This document shows, one piece after another, positions 23,974-34,013 of a DNA stretch of 64,000 nucleotides (positions are counted from its first letter, which is position 1; the number at the start of each line of letters is the position of its first letter). The stretch is from the NCBI RefSeq assembly GCF_001625215.2, contig NC_030389.2:42583454-42647453 (forward strand), written 5' to 3'. The notes below the pieces were generated by a model. That model was not told the DNA's origin, did not search any database, and saw only the letters and a list, made by a program, of their open reading frames with translations. The DNA is from Daucus carota subsp. sativus. Lineage: Eukaryota; Streptophyta; Magnoliopsida; Apiales; Apiaceae. The translations under genes and the position numbers were made by a program.

Positions 23974-24780
23974 CAGGGCCGACTCAAGTAAAACGGAGAT
24001 CCTGTACTAAAAAAATTAAAATAATAATCTGTCCATGTGTCAAGATATCTCTTCCTATTTTCTCAACAAAAATAATTGAAGAAAAATCAAAATTATTGAC
24101 AACAAAGTATTAATAATCAAATATAATTGTCATAGACGACACAAATATCCAAATAAATATTTTAAGTCATACATTTAAAGATTATTTTTCAAATCAACTA
24201 TTCATTATAAAGTTCACAAATTTAAATTTCAATTAATGTCTAATCTAAAATCAATTTTTTTCTTTAACTATTTATATTATGAACCTGGAAAAAAAATAAC
24301 ATTCTTGACGGCAAAAAAAGTAGAAAATTTATTTAGAAATTAAATATTTAAGTTTATTAATCTAATAAAATATTAAATAAATTTTACTAGTAAGAGAAAG
24401 AAATTACATGAGTAATGTGATTGTAACAGTTGGACATTGAATATCAACGAGATGGACTTTTTTTTATATTATGAGAAATCTTGGCCTTATTTGAATGTTA
24501 GAGTTTTGGGACAAAAATAGAGGTTTAGGGTGGTTTAGAGATTTGACCACTAGAATCCGATAATATAAGTGTTTGGTAGTTAGCGGATTGAAATATAGGT
24601 TTGGACTCAAAAAGCTAATTTTGAAACCGCTAGTCAAAACATATAATTCAATCTGCTAACCGCTAACGGCTAATTCCCAAACATGACCCTTTATATACTG
24701 AAATTTTTTAAAATTGAAGGCTCTCACAAAATTTGGAGCCTATGCTATTAGGCTGTTTGCACGCCCCAATAGCCGGGTCT
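23974..24780. mobile_element. hAT-like element inside the duplicated cystatin-like fragment
   Basis: Its limits are set by comparison with the uninterrupted copy at 32515: sequence between CTATGAAGATAGGAG and AGATGTAGG is absent there. It starts CAGGGCCGACTC and ends AGCCGGGTCT, whose inverse (AGACCCGGCT) resembles the start, a hAT-like terminus. The 8-base target duplication is not clean. It carries another possible insertion (about 24481-24690) whose right end, CAAACATGACCCT, looks like a Tourist-type terminus. No transposase is present. Confidence 0.55.
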
Positions 24781-25129
24781 AGATGTAGGTTGGTTCGGAC
24801 CAAGCCCAGATGAGTACAAGTCATTCTACTTTGCAACTGACTAATTTATCAGCTAGTAGCTTTATGTGTGGTATTATAATGTAGCACTTTATAGTGGTCA
24901 GATTGAAGTTTATATCAAACTTTTCTTATTAAGAGGTCTATAGGAATCAGTTTCTGTCCAGCACTTGCTTTTGCTTCTAATAAAATTTTAAAAGGGAGTA
25001 TTGTTGTTCATTGAATTTTTGGTGGTTAGATCGAATTTTATATCTACAATTTCTTCATATGAAGTCTTGAACTTAATAGATAATTTGTTGGAAAGGAGAT
25101 CAAGGAAGTATAGGGATATTAGTTCTGAG

Positions 25130-25581
25130 ACTTGATCTACTATACCACCAGCAACTTGAGTTCCCACCAGCTGGAACAAGGGAATCAAGATTTAAAATTT
25201 CTAAGAACTTTGTGAATAAAATCTAAACAAAGAACGAAGTTTTGAATAGCTGGTTCGCAATAGGTTATCCTGGCAGAATATATCCAATTATGAATTGCGC
25301 AAGTATGTACTAATATCCAGGTTGCTGCAAAGTTGTCAGAACTTCTGTTATGCATACCGAAACAATTTGATAATAAGTGTTTGCAATCGTGTTTGTGTCA
25401 AGAATGAAGAAGAAACTCATGTCAGGAATAGTTCAGTGGTGTTACCTGGTTGGTAGTTGCTTGAATAACTCCGGCTGGAAGGGTGACAATCCAATCTAAG
25501 AATAACGCCAAAAGCATTCCCCACCATGGCATCTGCTCATCCTTTTTCCAGACAAACGATATCAGTCCCTCATGAAGTGCT
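25130..25581 (-). pseudogene. Oligopeptide transporter (OPT family) gene remnant
   Basis: An exon at 25446..25581 on the minus strand, bounded by GACACAG and a GTAACA donor, encodes 45 residues including DEQMPWWGMLLALFLDWIV and TLPAGVIQATTNQ. This is the conserved segment of plant OPT oligopeptide/metal-chelate transporters ending in (T/I)TNQ. About 250 bases further on, after TTCCAG, LVGTQVAGGIVDQ matches a later conserved OPT segment (QLVGT...AG). The roughly 60 residues normally lying between them, and all other OPT exons of this usually more than 700-residue protein, were not found, so it is a broken host gene piece. In the related copy at 33.2 kb the first exon is absent. Confidence 0.7.
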
Positions 25582-26169
25582 CTGTGTCAACACATATAAA
25601 AACATCAGTTACTTTATGCTTCTTCATGCATATTGATCACCATTTAATTTTTCTCTGTTCTTTCATTCACATACTAAAAACTTTCCCTAGACTAAAAGAA
25701 CAGAGTACAGATTCAGCTCAGACTAAACTTCATTCCTCTTAAATGCTCCAAGACAGCATGTATATTCCGTTGTTATCATTAAGATTCATCTTAGTGCAAA
25801 AATCAGAAAGAAGCATAAACTTGACTTCAGCAAAAACACGGGTCTCAGATTTTGCACAGCAAAAAGCATTATGAACTAATGCTTCATACGACTTTTCTGG
25901 ATATATGAATCTATGAAAATCCTCTATCCAGGTGAATTCATCTTCCACTCTGCAGCTTCTCATTATTCTGTAATTAGATTATTATGCTTTACTCTCGAGG
26001 GAATGCACTGCACTTACAGAATCAGCCCACGACAACTTTCTTTCAATTGGTTAAGTATCAGTACTAACAGTTCCCTGAAGTTTGAAACTGAGCTAAATGG
26101 AAAACATAAAGAATCTGTGCTTGCTTGCTAATATGATTGAAGAACTATTTGGTGTATCAGGGCATTGTT

Positions 26170-27245
26170 TCGATACAAAATCTTAAGATATGTGCCATTC
26201 CAGAAGGAATCAGAAACAACATCTTTGTAACAATATCTGCTTGATACTTGACAGAGAGCATTAGCTTTCTGGCCAAAGAAATTTTAAGTCTGACATCCAC
26301 TCGATTCAGCAAAAGATTATCTTGCATTAGATTATCTCAGTTCCAAGATTCGAACGTTATCTAGGACTTAAAAAATTACACTTTATCGTAGAACAAATTA
26401 CCAGACCCATTGATACAAATCACAAGTTTGAAGTTTGCATGAACAATGAATTGGTTTGTATTTGAAAGGGCACTTACAGATATTACAGAAACGTAATAGT
26501 GTGTTAGAATACAATATGATCCTGGTAAGCCCTTTTCACAACACCTTGAGATTTTACGAGAAATGGTCACTTAACACACAATTTTTTCTTTTGCTAAATC
26601 ACTTAACAAAGTGATAATGGCATGCTCCTTCGTATTAAAAGCTATCCTGGCATGCTCCTAGAAAATACTTGGACTGCTGAAGAGCCAATTTCTGTGCTCT
26701 CGCATCTAAGGACAGAGTTGGAACACAAAATTAGAAAAGCATAATTCTTGTAATTCGGCATTTAACTGATTTTCTTACACAAATTAGAAAAATCCACACA
26801 AGAAAAAGATACCTTGGGAGCACACGGGAGACTCGGTTCCACCTTGTAGCAGTTGTCTCTGGCTTCGAGAAATTGAAGAAAGGACTCGTACTGCGATCCA
26901 GCCTTACAAAATCGACTTCCCCCCAGCCACATAATTTACAACCATATAAACAAAATTGCATATTGAGATCCCCTGTCACAGTTCTACTCAATCTATCTTA
27001 CTTACAAGCTACAGGTAGTTTCTGTGATCAAGACAAGTCATGTCATTGAGCACAAATCATTTATAGCCACCATACCAAACGCAATTTTAGAGAAAATGAT
27101 AAGAAAAAGGAACTGAGAAGACAAGGGCGGTTTGGGGATGGGATTAGTCTTTTTGAGGAGGAGGAGCATGCTCTCAGTCACCACACACTCGAGAAGGGTT
27201 TCTCCGACCATCATGTGCTTTACCAGTAATAACAATCGCGAAGGG
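26170..27245. other. Intergenic region, no supported gene
   Basis: Only short shadow frames without family resemblance are present. I see no repeat ends apart from the SINE that follows. Confidence 0.35.
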
Positions 27246-27251
27246 GTGAAC

Positions 27252-27362
27252 AAATTTTTTTTTTTGACAATGCAGGCTTATATGCCTTACAAATTAGAAT
27301 CTGTCCTAATACTTATCGGATGAGCCAGAGTCGAACCCGGGTCTCCCGGGACAACAGAGGAT
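27252..27362 (-). mobile_element. Short tRNA-related SINE
   Basis: Read on the minus strand it runs from GTTTATCCTCTGTTGTCCCG through a Pol III B-box-like GGTTCGACTC to CAGGCTTATATGC... (plus-strand spelling) and a terminal A tract (the T run at 27255-27267). A second copy at 30745-30853 has the same order and ends. The A box is not obvious, so the copies may be 5'-truncated. The flanking ACAAATTT/ACAAGATTT may be a diverged target duplication. Confidence 0.6.
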
Positions 27363-27520
27363 AAACCCACCATACAAGATTTGTGAAACGTATAATCCTA
27401 AATTATGAAAAAAAAAAAAACCATTAAATCAACCCCAGCAACCATAAAAGGCCAGATAAAGTTGAAAAACTTTAAGCAAAATCAGCTCAATTGAATCAGA
27501 CCTAACATCATATACTACAG

Positions 27521-27630
27521 CACTCCCTGAATGGCTGAATCTATCCACATTCATATATAAACATATATAAACACAAAACAAGACCATTAAAATGATTCCA
27601 GCATGCATAATGTAGGGATCTAAACACAAA
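27521..27630. repeat. Dispersed repeat shared with 19.79-19.89 kb
   Basis: CACTCCCTGAATGG, AACACAAAACAAGACCATTA and AAATGATTCCAGCATGCATA here match 19788-19890 in the same orientation with few changes. It lies downstream of the minus-strand cystatin-like gene. It is non-coding and its origin is unknown. Confidence 0.55.
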
Positions 27631-27901
27631 ATCAAGCATGATCAATCATGTCGTTTAGCTTAATTATCACTCATTACTGAAACTAGGTGTTTCTGATAAT
27701 TATCATAAAATACGAATTCATCATAGAACCAGAACACTAAAGAAAACAAATTTTAAAAAAGAGAATCAAACAAAAAATTAAAAAAACCTACACATATGTT
27801 CAATTATATGATGTAATATATCCTTCCAACTGCAAATCTCACACAACTATACTTGTTGAAGGCTTTCATCACTCGAAACCTATAATCTCCAAATACGAAT
27901 T

Positions 27902-28543
27902 TCAAAACACTTGATCATCTGACTCATCAGATGATTGTAGAGAGTTGATCTTGACAGACTTAATCTCCACCGACTTCATAGTCCGACACCCAGGGTTAGA
28001 GGTAACGACTTCTGCTTTAAAGATTTCAACTGCACTGTTATCATGTAACAACGAGGCTTCGAATACGATATTATACTTATAATAACAAGACCGCCTTTCT
28101 GCCTGGAGCACCTTGACATTCTCATAATTGGTACCCTGCATGATATACAAAACGCGTATATTATCAATTTCAAATTACACGTAAAAAATTGTATAAACTT
28201 GATTGCCATCGTATCCTGCATGATACTCTCTCTGTCCCATAATAACAATCAGCTTTGACTTTTTACACGTAATGCGACTTTTATAATGGAACAAAGGGAA
28301 TATCATAAATTATTTTTTTAAAATACGTGTAAAAAGTCAAAAAAGCGGCATAGTGTTAACCTGGTTGACGTTGTAGTGGTAAATGGCCAACTGAGCGAGA
28401 ATAACAAGACTATTCAATTCATCAGTAGGTAGAGTTTTGTTAGGAGGGTCGTAAAGATCAAACCAAGCTTCACCATAATACAACTGCACTCGAGGAGCTT
28501 TATGGTTGCGACCAATTCGTTCACTCCGTTTCGTCCTCACCAT
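27902..28543 (-). CDS. Small cystatin-fold protein (minus-strand member of a pair)
   Basis: Two exons, 28361..28543 (61 codons) and 27902..28135 (77 codons plus stop), give 138 residues. The start MVRTKRSERIGR is basic and has no signal peptide. Residues about 42-100 look like a cystatin/monellin fold: a helix LNSLVILAQLAIYHYNVNQ, then NYENVKVLQAERR and CYYKYNIVFEASL, as in phytocystatin helix plus strands. The QxVxG inhibitory loop is replaced by LQAERRS, so papain inhibition is not expected. The tail is acidic (SSDESDDQVF). The 225-bp intron contains a decayed Stowaway-like MITE (about 28226-28340). A telo-box and TATA-like sequence lie just upstream. The gene is divergent to the related gene at 31082. 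The biological role is unknown to me. Confidence 0.72.
28226..28340. mobile_element. Short MITE remnant in the cystatin-like intron
   Basis: It starts near ACTCTCTCTGTCCCATAATA. The pair GACTTTTTACACGTA and TACGTGTAAAAAGTC is inverted across it. It is short and degraded and lies wholly in the intron 28136-28360. Confidence 0.5.
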
Positions 28544-28552
28544 TATCGATCG

Positions 28553-28594
28553 AAACCCTAGCCCTAATTAGTATTTCTTTCTCGCGAATATATA
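28553..28594 (-). promoter_or_regulatory. Telo-box and TATA-like element of the minus-strand cystatin-like gene
   Basis: AAACCCTA at 28553-28560, ten bases upstream of the ATG, matches the plant telo-box common in promoters and leaders of growth-related genes. TATATATT (minus strand, 28594-28587) could be the TATA box; if so, the leader would be very short. Confidence 0.4.
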
Positions 28595-28696
28595 CTGTCG
28601 GGGCGCACCTGTGATTGGGCTCAGGTGGGCTAAGACTTTACAAAAGTTTACTTATCTTGAGCCCGGTGTGAAATTCTTAAAAGCCCGAACTTTATT

Positions 28697-29001
28697 ACTC
28701 CCTCCGTCCCTTTTTATCTGTCCATTTTGGAAAAAAAAACACATACCAAGGAATAATTGATTGTATGAACTTTTTCATTAAATACCTCTAATTAATATCT
28801 TGAAAATGGTGGAATACCCCTACTTTATGTCTTGAAAACATGAATTCAACCAAGTTTTAAATAAGTCAAGCCTTGAAAATTGAAATTATGGAGATATATT
28901 TGCAAAACTATCATTAAATTAGTTTTGAAAGTATAAATGGACAGATAAATAGGGACAAATTCTTACTTCCAAAGTGGACAGATAAATAGGAACGGAGGGA
29001 G
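28697..29001. mobile_element. Stowaway MITE, 305 bp
   Basis: Textbook ends: CTCCCTCCGTCCC at the left and the inverse (AACGGAGGGAG) at the right, each bounded by TA. Subterminal parts are inverted too (TTTTTATCTGTCC against GGACAGATAAATAGG). The interior is AT-rich and non-coding. It lies in the spacer between the two divergent cystatin-like genes. Confidence 0.85.
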
Positions 29002-29042
29002 TAATTAATTAGAGACTGACTGTTAACTTCAGTAATTGTATA

Positions 29043-29708
29043 CTCCCTCGTCCCTCTAGAAAGTATACGTTTGGAATGGACACGGAGACTAAAAAAAGTG
29101 TATAAAATAATATAAAATAATGAGAAAGAAAAAGAAAAGTAGGTAAAGTGGTGGACCCATGCATATTTAATTGATAGATTTGGAAAAGTAGATGGAAGTA
29201 GTGGGTGTGTGTAGGGATGGCAACGGGTTGGATCGGTTCGGATATTTGAGATATCCAAATCCAAATCCAAATTATTTTTAAAATCCAAATCCAAATCCAA
29301 ATCCAATCGGGTTTCAAATATCAAATCCAAATCCAAATCCACGGGTTTCGGATCGGGTTCGGGTTTGTTCGGGTTTATCCAAAACCTGAATTCCGAAATT
29401 TATATAGTATTGTAAAAATATTATTTTTGATTTTTTCGTCCTTTATTTCATTATATTTAAAACTAAACTACTTTAATAATAAAGTATTACACATTAATAA
29501 AATCTTGAACCGTATTTAATAATTTATAAACACAAATCTTCACTATATGGAGTATGAAATTTTAAAGTAACTCATTAGTTAAACAAAAAAAGTCACTATA
29601 ACCCAAAAATATACACATTCACACTCTACCTATATATATATATAAACAAAATTTAGTAGATTTAAAATTGAAAAAAAGTATATTAGTATACATATACATA
29701 TACACACA

Positions 29709-29743
<35 letters not shown>

Positions 29744-30086
29744 TGGATATTTTTCGGGTTTCGGGTTTGGATCGGGTTTGGATCGGATTCGGATTTCGGG
29801 TCGGGTTTCGATACGGAATACCTAGTATCCAAATCCAAATCCAAACTCGTTCGGGTCTAAAAATCAAATCCAAATCCAAATCCAAATCCAAAATATCGGG
29901 TTCGGTAAGATCCATTCGGGTCGAAACGGTCGGGTATCCATTTGGATCGGTTTTTTCTGCCATCCCTAGGTGGGTGGGATTTTTATATTATAAACGTTTA
30001 CTATTTTGGGAAAGTTTTGAAATGTATAGAATTGAATGGGATATCCCGAAAAAGAAAGTGTATAGAAATTAGAGGGACGGAGGGAG
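29043..30086. mobile_element. Stowaway-type MITE split by a hAT element
   Basis: Left part: CTCCCTCGTCCCTC with GACACGGAGAC and GTAAAGTGGTGGACCCAT. Right part: GGGAAAGTTTTGAAATGTAT up to GAGGGACGGAGGGAG, then TA. With the insertion at 29212-29968 (plus its duplicated 8 bases) removed, about 280 bases remain, the same size and order as the copies at 3816 and 50227. Confidence 0.8.
29212..29968. mobile_element. Non-autonomous hAT element, 757 bp, second copy
   Basis: It starts TAGGGATGGCAACGGGTTGG and ends TTTTTTCTGCCATCCCTA, like the 5622-6439 copy. Flanking 8-mers GGTGTGTG (29204-29211) and GGTGGGTG (29969-29976) differ at one base, as expected of an aged target duplication. Both ends are crowded with AATCCAAATCC and GGTTCGGATCGG. 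The core contains a (CATA)n microsatellite at about 29702-29736. No transposase is encoded. It sits inside a Stowaway-type MITE. Confidence 0.83.
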
Positions 30087-30584
30087 TATTATTTTATTTC
30101 TATACATATAATTTTGTTTTTAAATATAATTTTGTTTAATTTTGATCAAATGGATGGGTCTTATATAATCACGTTTTTTATATTAGCTAAGAACCTTATT
30201 AGTTACATATAACTAATCATTCTTTATTATATAATATATAATTTTATGAAAAAAGCGAAGCTAATTGATAATTTATTATTATTGAATAGTATTTGAGTAT
30301 AGAAAAGTGTTAATTAATAGAGATAAAGATGAATTAAATAATTATTTTTGAGATTAATTATATTATATATCAAAATATTGTATTGGTTAAGTGATCTTAA
30401 TAAACTTGTATCAGGTTAATATCTTGATTAAAATTTAATTAAAAGAAAATTAAAAAAAATATTATTAGTTTAATATTTAGGCATTTTGGAGGAAACTCAT
30501 GTATTATAATAAATAATAAATATATTAAGTTTTTTGAAATTAATTTAAATTAAAATTGGTTACACTTGTAAACCCTAATATATA

Positions 30585-30929
30585 CTCCCTCCATTACTTA
30601 TTATAAGGCACCAACATTTTTTGCACACAATTGTAGGTGCTTTGGCCACTTACATAAAATTATATTTTTTTTAAAACTTTTTTCCTGAATTAAAATATAC
30701 ATATATTTTAATTCGAAAAAAAATTAAAAAAATTAATTTTAATTTTTTTTGACAATGCAGGCTTATACGCCTTACAAATTAGTATTTGTTCTAACGATTC
30801 TCGGGGTGAGCCAGAGTCGAACCCGGTGTCCCGGGACAACAGAGGATAAACCCAATTTTAATTAGGTGATCAAAGCACCTAGAATTGTGTGCAAAAATTC
30901 ATTCGTCTTGTAACAAAGACCAGAGAGGG
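30585..30929. mobile_element. Stowaway-like MITE carrying a SINE, upstream of the plus-strand cystatin-like gene
   Basis: Left end CTCCCTCCATTACTTATTAT with TTTTTTGCACACAATTGTAG and GTGCTTTGG; the right end carries the inverse (CAAAGCACCTAGAATTGTGT, GCAAAAATTC, then GAGAGGGT and TA). The right end lies about 150 bases before the ATG at 31082, so the element probably forms part of that gene's promoter region. A SINE at 30745-30853 interrupts it. Confidence 0.7.
30745..30853 (-). mobile_element. Short tRNA-related SINE inserted in a MITE
   Basis: Same family as 27252-27362: on the plus strand a T tract, GACAATGCAGGCTTATACGC, CCAGAGTCGAACCCGG (inverse of a B box) and ACAACAGAGGATAAACCC. The direct repeat AATTTTAATT flanks it exactly (30735-30744 and 30854-30863), showing target-primed insertion. 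It is only about 109 bp. Confidence 0.75.
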
Positions 30930-31081
30930 TAGTTTGTTGATACGAAAAGCAGGCTCCCTAGATTTTTGTTCAAGTGCATGAACTCGTCACCAGCGAATAT
31001 ATTCTGGATTTTGCTTGCGAAGCAATTCGATCGATCATTGTTATCAAACACGAAAAGAAATCAATCAGTTAAGGTCTGATA

Positions 31082-32547
31082 ATGGATCAAGATGGGCCGT
31101 GGAGTTGCAACTTGGAAATATACCCCGATTTTCGAGAGGAAAAAGTCAGTGAAGAATATACTCTCTGCACCGTACGTTTCTTTCATCGTTTTTTTTTATC
31201 TATTTTAATTTATTCAAGTCAAACCCTAATTATTTATTTATCTGTGTTCATTTGTTCATTATATTTGATCACTCTTCGTATGATTGTATCTGTATATACG
31301 ATGGAGTGGAACAAGGAACATGTTTTTTAGACATTGTTTTAGCCCGATCTGATTCCGTCACTGATCAAGATAAATGAGAAGAGCGAATCAACAGCCTGTA
31401 ATGCATTCCATGTTTGGCTAATTTATGCTTTATACGCTTTGCTAAGCTCTTACAAAGAAGAAAATGTACCCATGTATAACTCGAGTATCGATTTTTCTAG
31501 CATGTGTATAACTCTGAGTATTGATTTTTCTAGTATGTGCTAATGGACACATACTAAACAGTTTAACTTATTTTGATTGGATTCTACTTATTAATAATAG
31601 TAGCCTCTCTGCATATACAAAAACTATACAAATTAGAATGAGCTAAATACATAGAATTTAGTGTTTAGTATACACTCATGGCACACAGTAGGCCAACGGT
31701 TTTCTTAGACATTGTTTTAGTCCCGACCTGATTCCGTCAGTAATAGTGAGAAGAGCCTATATCCCATTTTAGTTAGTGTAATATGAATCAACAGCCTGTT
31801 TGGCTAATATATGATTTATACCCTTTGCTAAGCTCTTACAAAAAAGAAACTCTAATCGCGTATGGTTTTTCTAACATGTACCCACTAGCCATGAACACAT
31901 GCTAAGCCGTTAGCTCCTGGTGGACCTCTACATATAAAAAACTCTATCAATCAAAAGGAGTTAAAATACATAGAATTTAGTACTTAACACGTGCTCACAG
32001 ACGCACACTAGACAAATCGTTCGTATATAAATTTTATATCTTGATACTACAGGAATCTGGAGCCGGATCCAAACTGCCCCTTTACCTCTCTCAGTTGGCT
32101 CTTGAAGACTATGACAAGAGACGGGTTCGTCACTAAATCTTTTCTTTTATTTAAAATTTCATGATTCCGATGTACAATAATAACTCTTACACTATGTTGT
32201 CTCTCTCAGAATGATATCATCCGCGGAGATACCATGAAACAGGTTTGAGTTTTTTAAATCTTTGATCAGTACACAATTCTTTTAATTTTAGAACCCCTGA
32301 TTGCAATCTAATCGTTTTACATGCACTCGTGCAGAATGAAAAGTACGACATTCTGTCAGTGAATGTTCTGAAGACAATGAAATCGGTTGAGGCAGAGGGT
32401 ACAACTTACTTGATCAACTTTGAGGCCTCCTTGCAAGACTATAAGAACAAGAATCCTCGAACCTTCCAAACAAAAATTCTTATGTCTCCCGTTAATCTGC
32501 CATCTATGAAGGTAGATGTTAGGTTCGTTCGGACCAAGCCCAGATGA
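31082..32547 (+). CDS. Small cystatin-fold protein (plus-strand member of a pair)
   Basis: Four exons, 31082..31171, 32053..32124, 32210..32242 and 32335..32547, all in phase 0, give 135 residues. The N-terminal 30 residues (MDQDGPWSCNLEIYPDFREE...) have no signal peptide. A helix LPLYLSQLALEDYDKRR is followed by YDILSVNVLKTMKSVEAEGT and TYLINFEASL, a pattern like phytocystatin helix plus strands. The loop KSVEAEG lacks the QxVxG signature, so classical protease inhibition is doubtful. The end MSPVNLPSMKVDVRFVRTKP is shared with the decayed copy at 23.9 kb. Its partner at 27902-28543 (-) is only distantly similar. Function unknown; the cystatin assignment rests on eye-matched pattern only. 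Confidence 0.72.
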
Positions 32548-33770
32548 CTAGATGAGTACAAGTCATTCTACTCTGCAACTGACTAATTTATGAGCTAGTA
32601 GTTTTATGTGTGGTACTATAATGTAGCACTTTATAGTTGGTCAGATTGAAGTTTATATCAAACTTTTCTTCGTAAGAAGGCTATGGGAATTAGTTTCTGA
32701 CTTTCTGTCCAGCATAAAAAATTAGAAAATACACTTGCTTTTGCTTCTATGATTATAAGAGAGAGTATTGTTGTTCATTGAATTCTTGGTGGTTGGATCG
32801 AATTTTATATCAACAGTTTCTTCATATGAAGTCTTGACCTTTAGTAGATAATTTTTTGGAGATGGAAATCAGGGAAGTATATGCAGCGTGGTGGAATTTT
32901 AATGTAGTGCCCGAGTTTAAGACCAGATAAGTAAGAGAGAGCATGATCAGTGCTGATTCATCCATATATTTTGAATAGCAGGTTAGCGATAGGTAATGTA
33001 GTGGCCGAGTTTAAGGCTGGATAAGTAAGAGAGAGCATGAACAGTGCTGATTCGTCCGTATATTTTGAATAGCAGGTTAGCAATAGGTTATCTTGGCAGA
33101 ATATACTCAATAATGAATTGCGCAATTATGTCATATCCAGGTTGCTGCAAAGTTGTCAGAACTTCTGTTATTTATACCGAAACATTTTAATAACAAGTGT
33201 TTGCAATCGTGTTTGTGTCAAGAATGATGGAAGAAACTCATACTCAAGACTCTACCTAGACTAAAACAACAGAGTACAGATTCAGCTCAGACTAGACTTC
33301 ATTTCTCTTAAATGTTCCAAGACAGCATGTGTATTATGTTGTTATCATTAAGATTTATCTTAGTGCAATAATCAGAAAGAAGCATAAACTTGACTTGAGC
33401 AAAGACGCGGGTCTAAGATTTTGCACAGCCAAAAGGCATTATGAACTTATGCTTCATACGACTTTCTGGATATATGAATCCATGAAAATCCTCTGCAGAT
33501 TAGACTATTATGCTTTACTCTCGATGGAATGCACTGCACTTGCAGAATCATCCCACGAGGTTACTTTCATTCAATTGGTTAAGTATCAGTACTGTTCTGG
33601 ATCTCGTAGCTCAGTGACTGGAAATGGGAATATATGCAGTCAAGCACTTGTTATAACAGTTCCCTGAAGTTTCAAACTGAGCTAAATGAAAAACATAAAG
33701 AATCTGCGCTTGCTTACTAATATCTAATATGATTGAAGAAGTGTTTGATGTATCAGCGCATTGTAATCAT
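32548..33770. repeat. Segmental duplication, copy B (3' flank of the cystatin-like gene)
   Basis: From the end of the coding region to about 33770 this sequence matches 24781-26165, with indels. Shared strings include GTAGCACTTTATAG, GTTGCTGCAAAGTTGTCAG and AACTTCTGTTAT, and CAGAGTACAGATTCAGCTCAG. No independent gene is seen in it. Confidence 0.75.
32901..33088. repeat. Tandem duplication, two copies of 94 bp
   Basis: AATGTAGTG.CCGAGTTTAAG begins at 32901 and 32995, and the copies share TAAGTAAGAGAGAGCATGA and TATTTTGAATAGCAGGTTAG. The repeat is non-coding. It is absent from the related segment at 25.2 kb. Confidence 0.75.
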
Positions 33771-34013
33771 GTCTTGCCAGCAATGGCAGATAGAAAAAAT
33801 TATGTATCAAGTGGAAAAATAGGTATCATGCCAGGATACTGTATTATGCGTCTCAAATGTCGTATAGGTTTATCAAATTCTTGTGCTCGTTCTTCACTAA
33901 AATTACAATATTCTATTTATGCACAAAATTTCCGTTTGAACAGTAATATCCTAACCTAACATACTTATATTCCTAAGTAAAAAGTAAGACCTTAAAAAGC
34001 AAAAAATTAAGAT

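Larger units (their letters stand above)
23873..26165 (+). pseudogene. Decayed duplicate of the cystatin-like gene 3' end and flank
   Basis: The segment repeats the end of the 31.1 kb gene and about 1.2 kb of sequence beyond it (32462-33770). The last coding part is recognisable as MSPANLPSMKI and MSPVNLPSMKI, against MSPVNLPSMKV in the intact gene. Here the coding stretch is duplicated by 45 bases (ATG at 23892 and 23937) and then cut by a hAT-like insertion (23974-24780). After it, homology resumes with AGATGTAGG, GTTCGGACCAAGCCCAGATG and GAGTACAAGTCATTCTACT, and runs to about 26165. The upstream exons of the gene were not found here, so the copy is a truncated fossil of a host gene. Compared with the other copy, bases 25420-25680 are extra and hold an OPT exon. 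Confidence 0.72.

Noticed and set aside
26731-26991. Possible coding exon on the minus strand (Trp/Cys-containing peptide)
   Set aside because: No family resemblance, no convincing splice sites and no fit with the OPT order.
27252-27362. Possible tRNA gene (GGTTCGACTC B box on the minus strand)
   Set aside because: There is no cloverleaf or A box at the right distance, and the same unit with an A tail and target duplication occurs at 30.7 kb, so it is a SINE.
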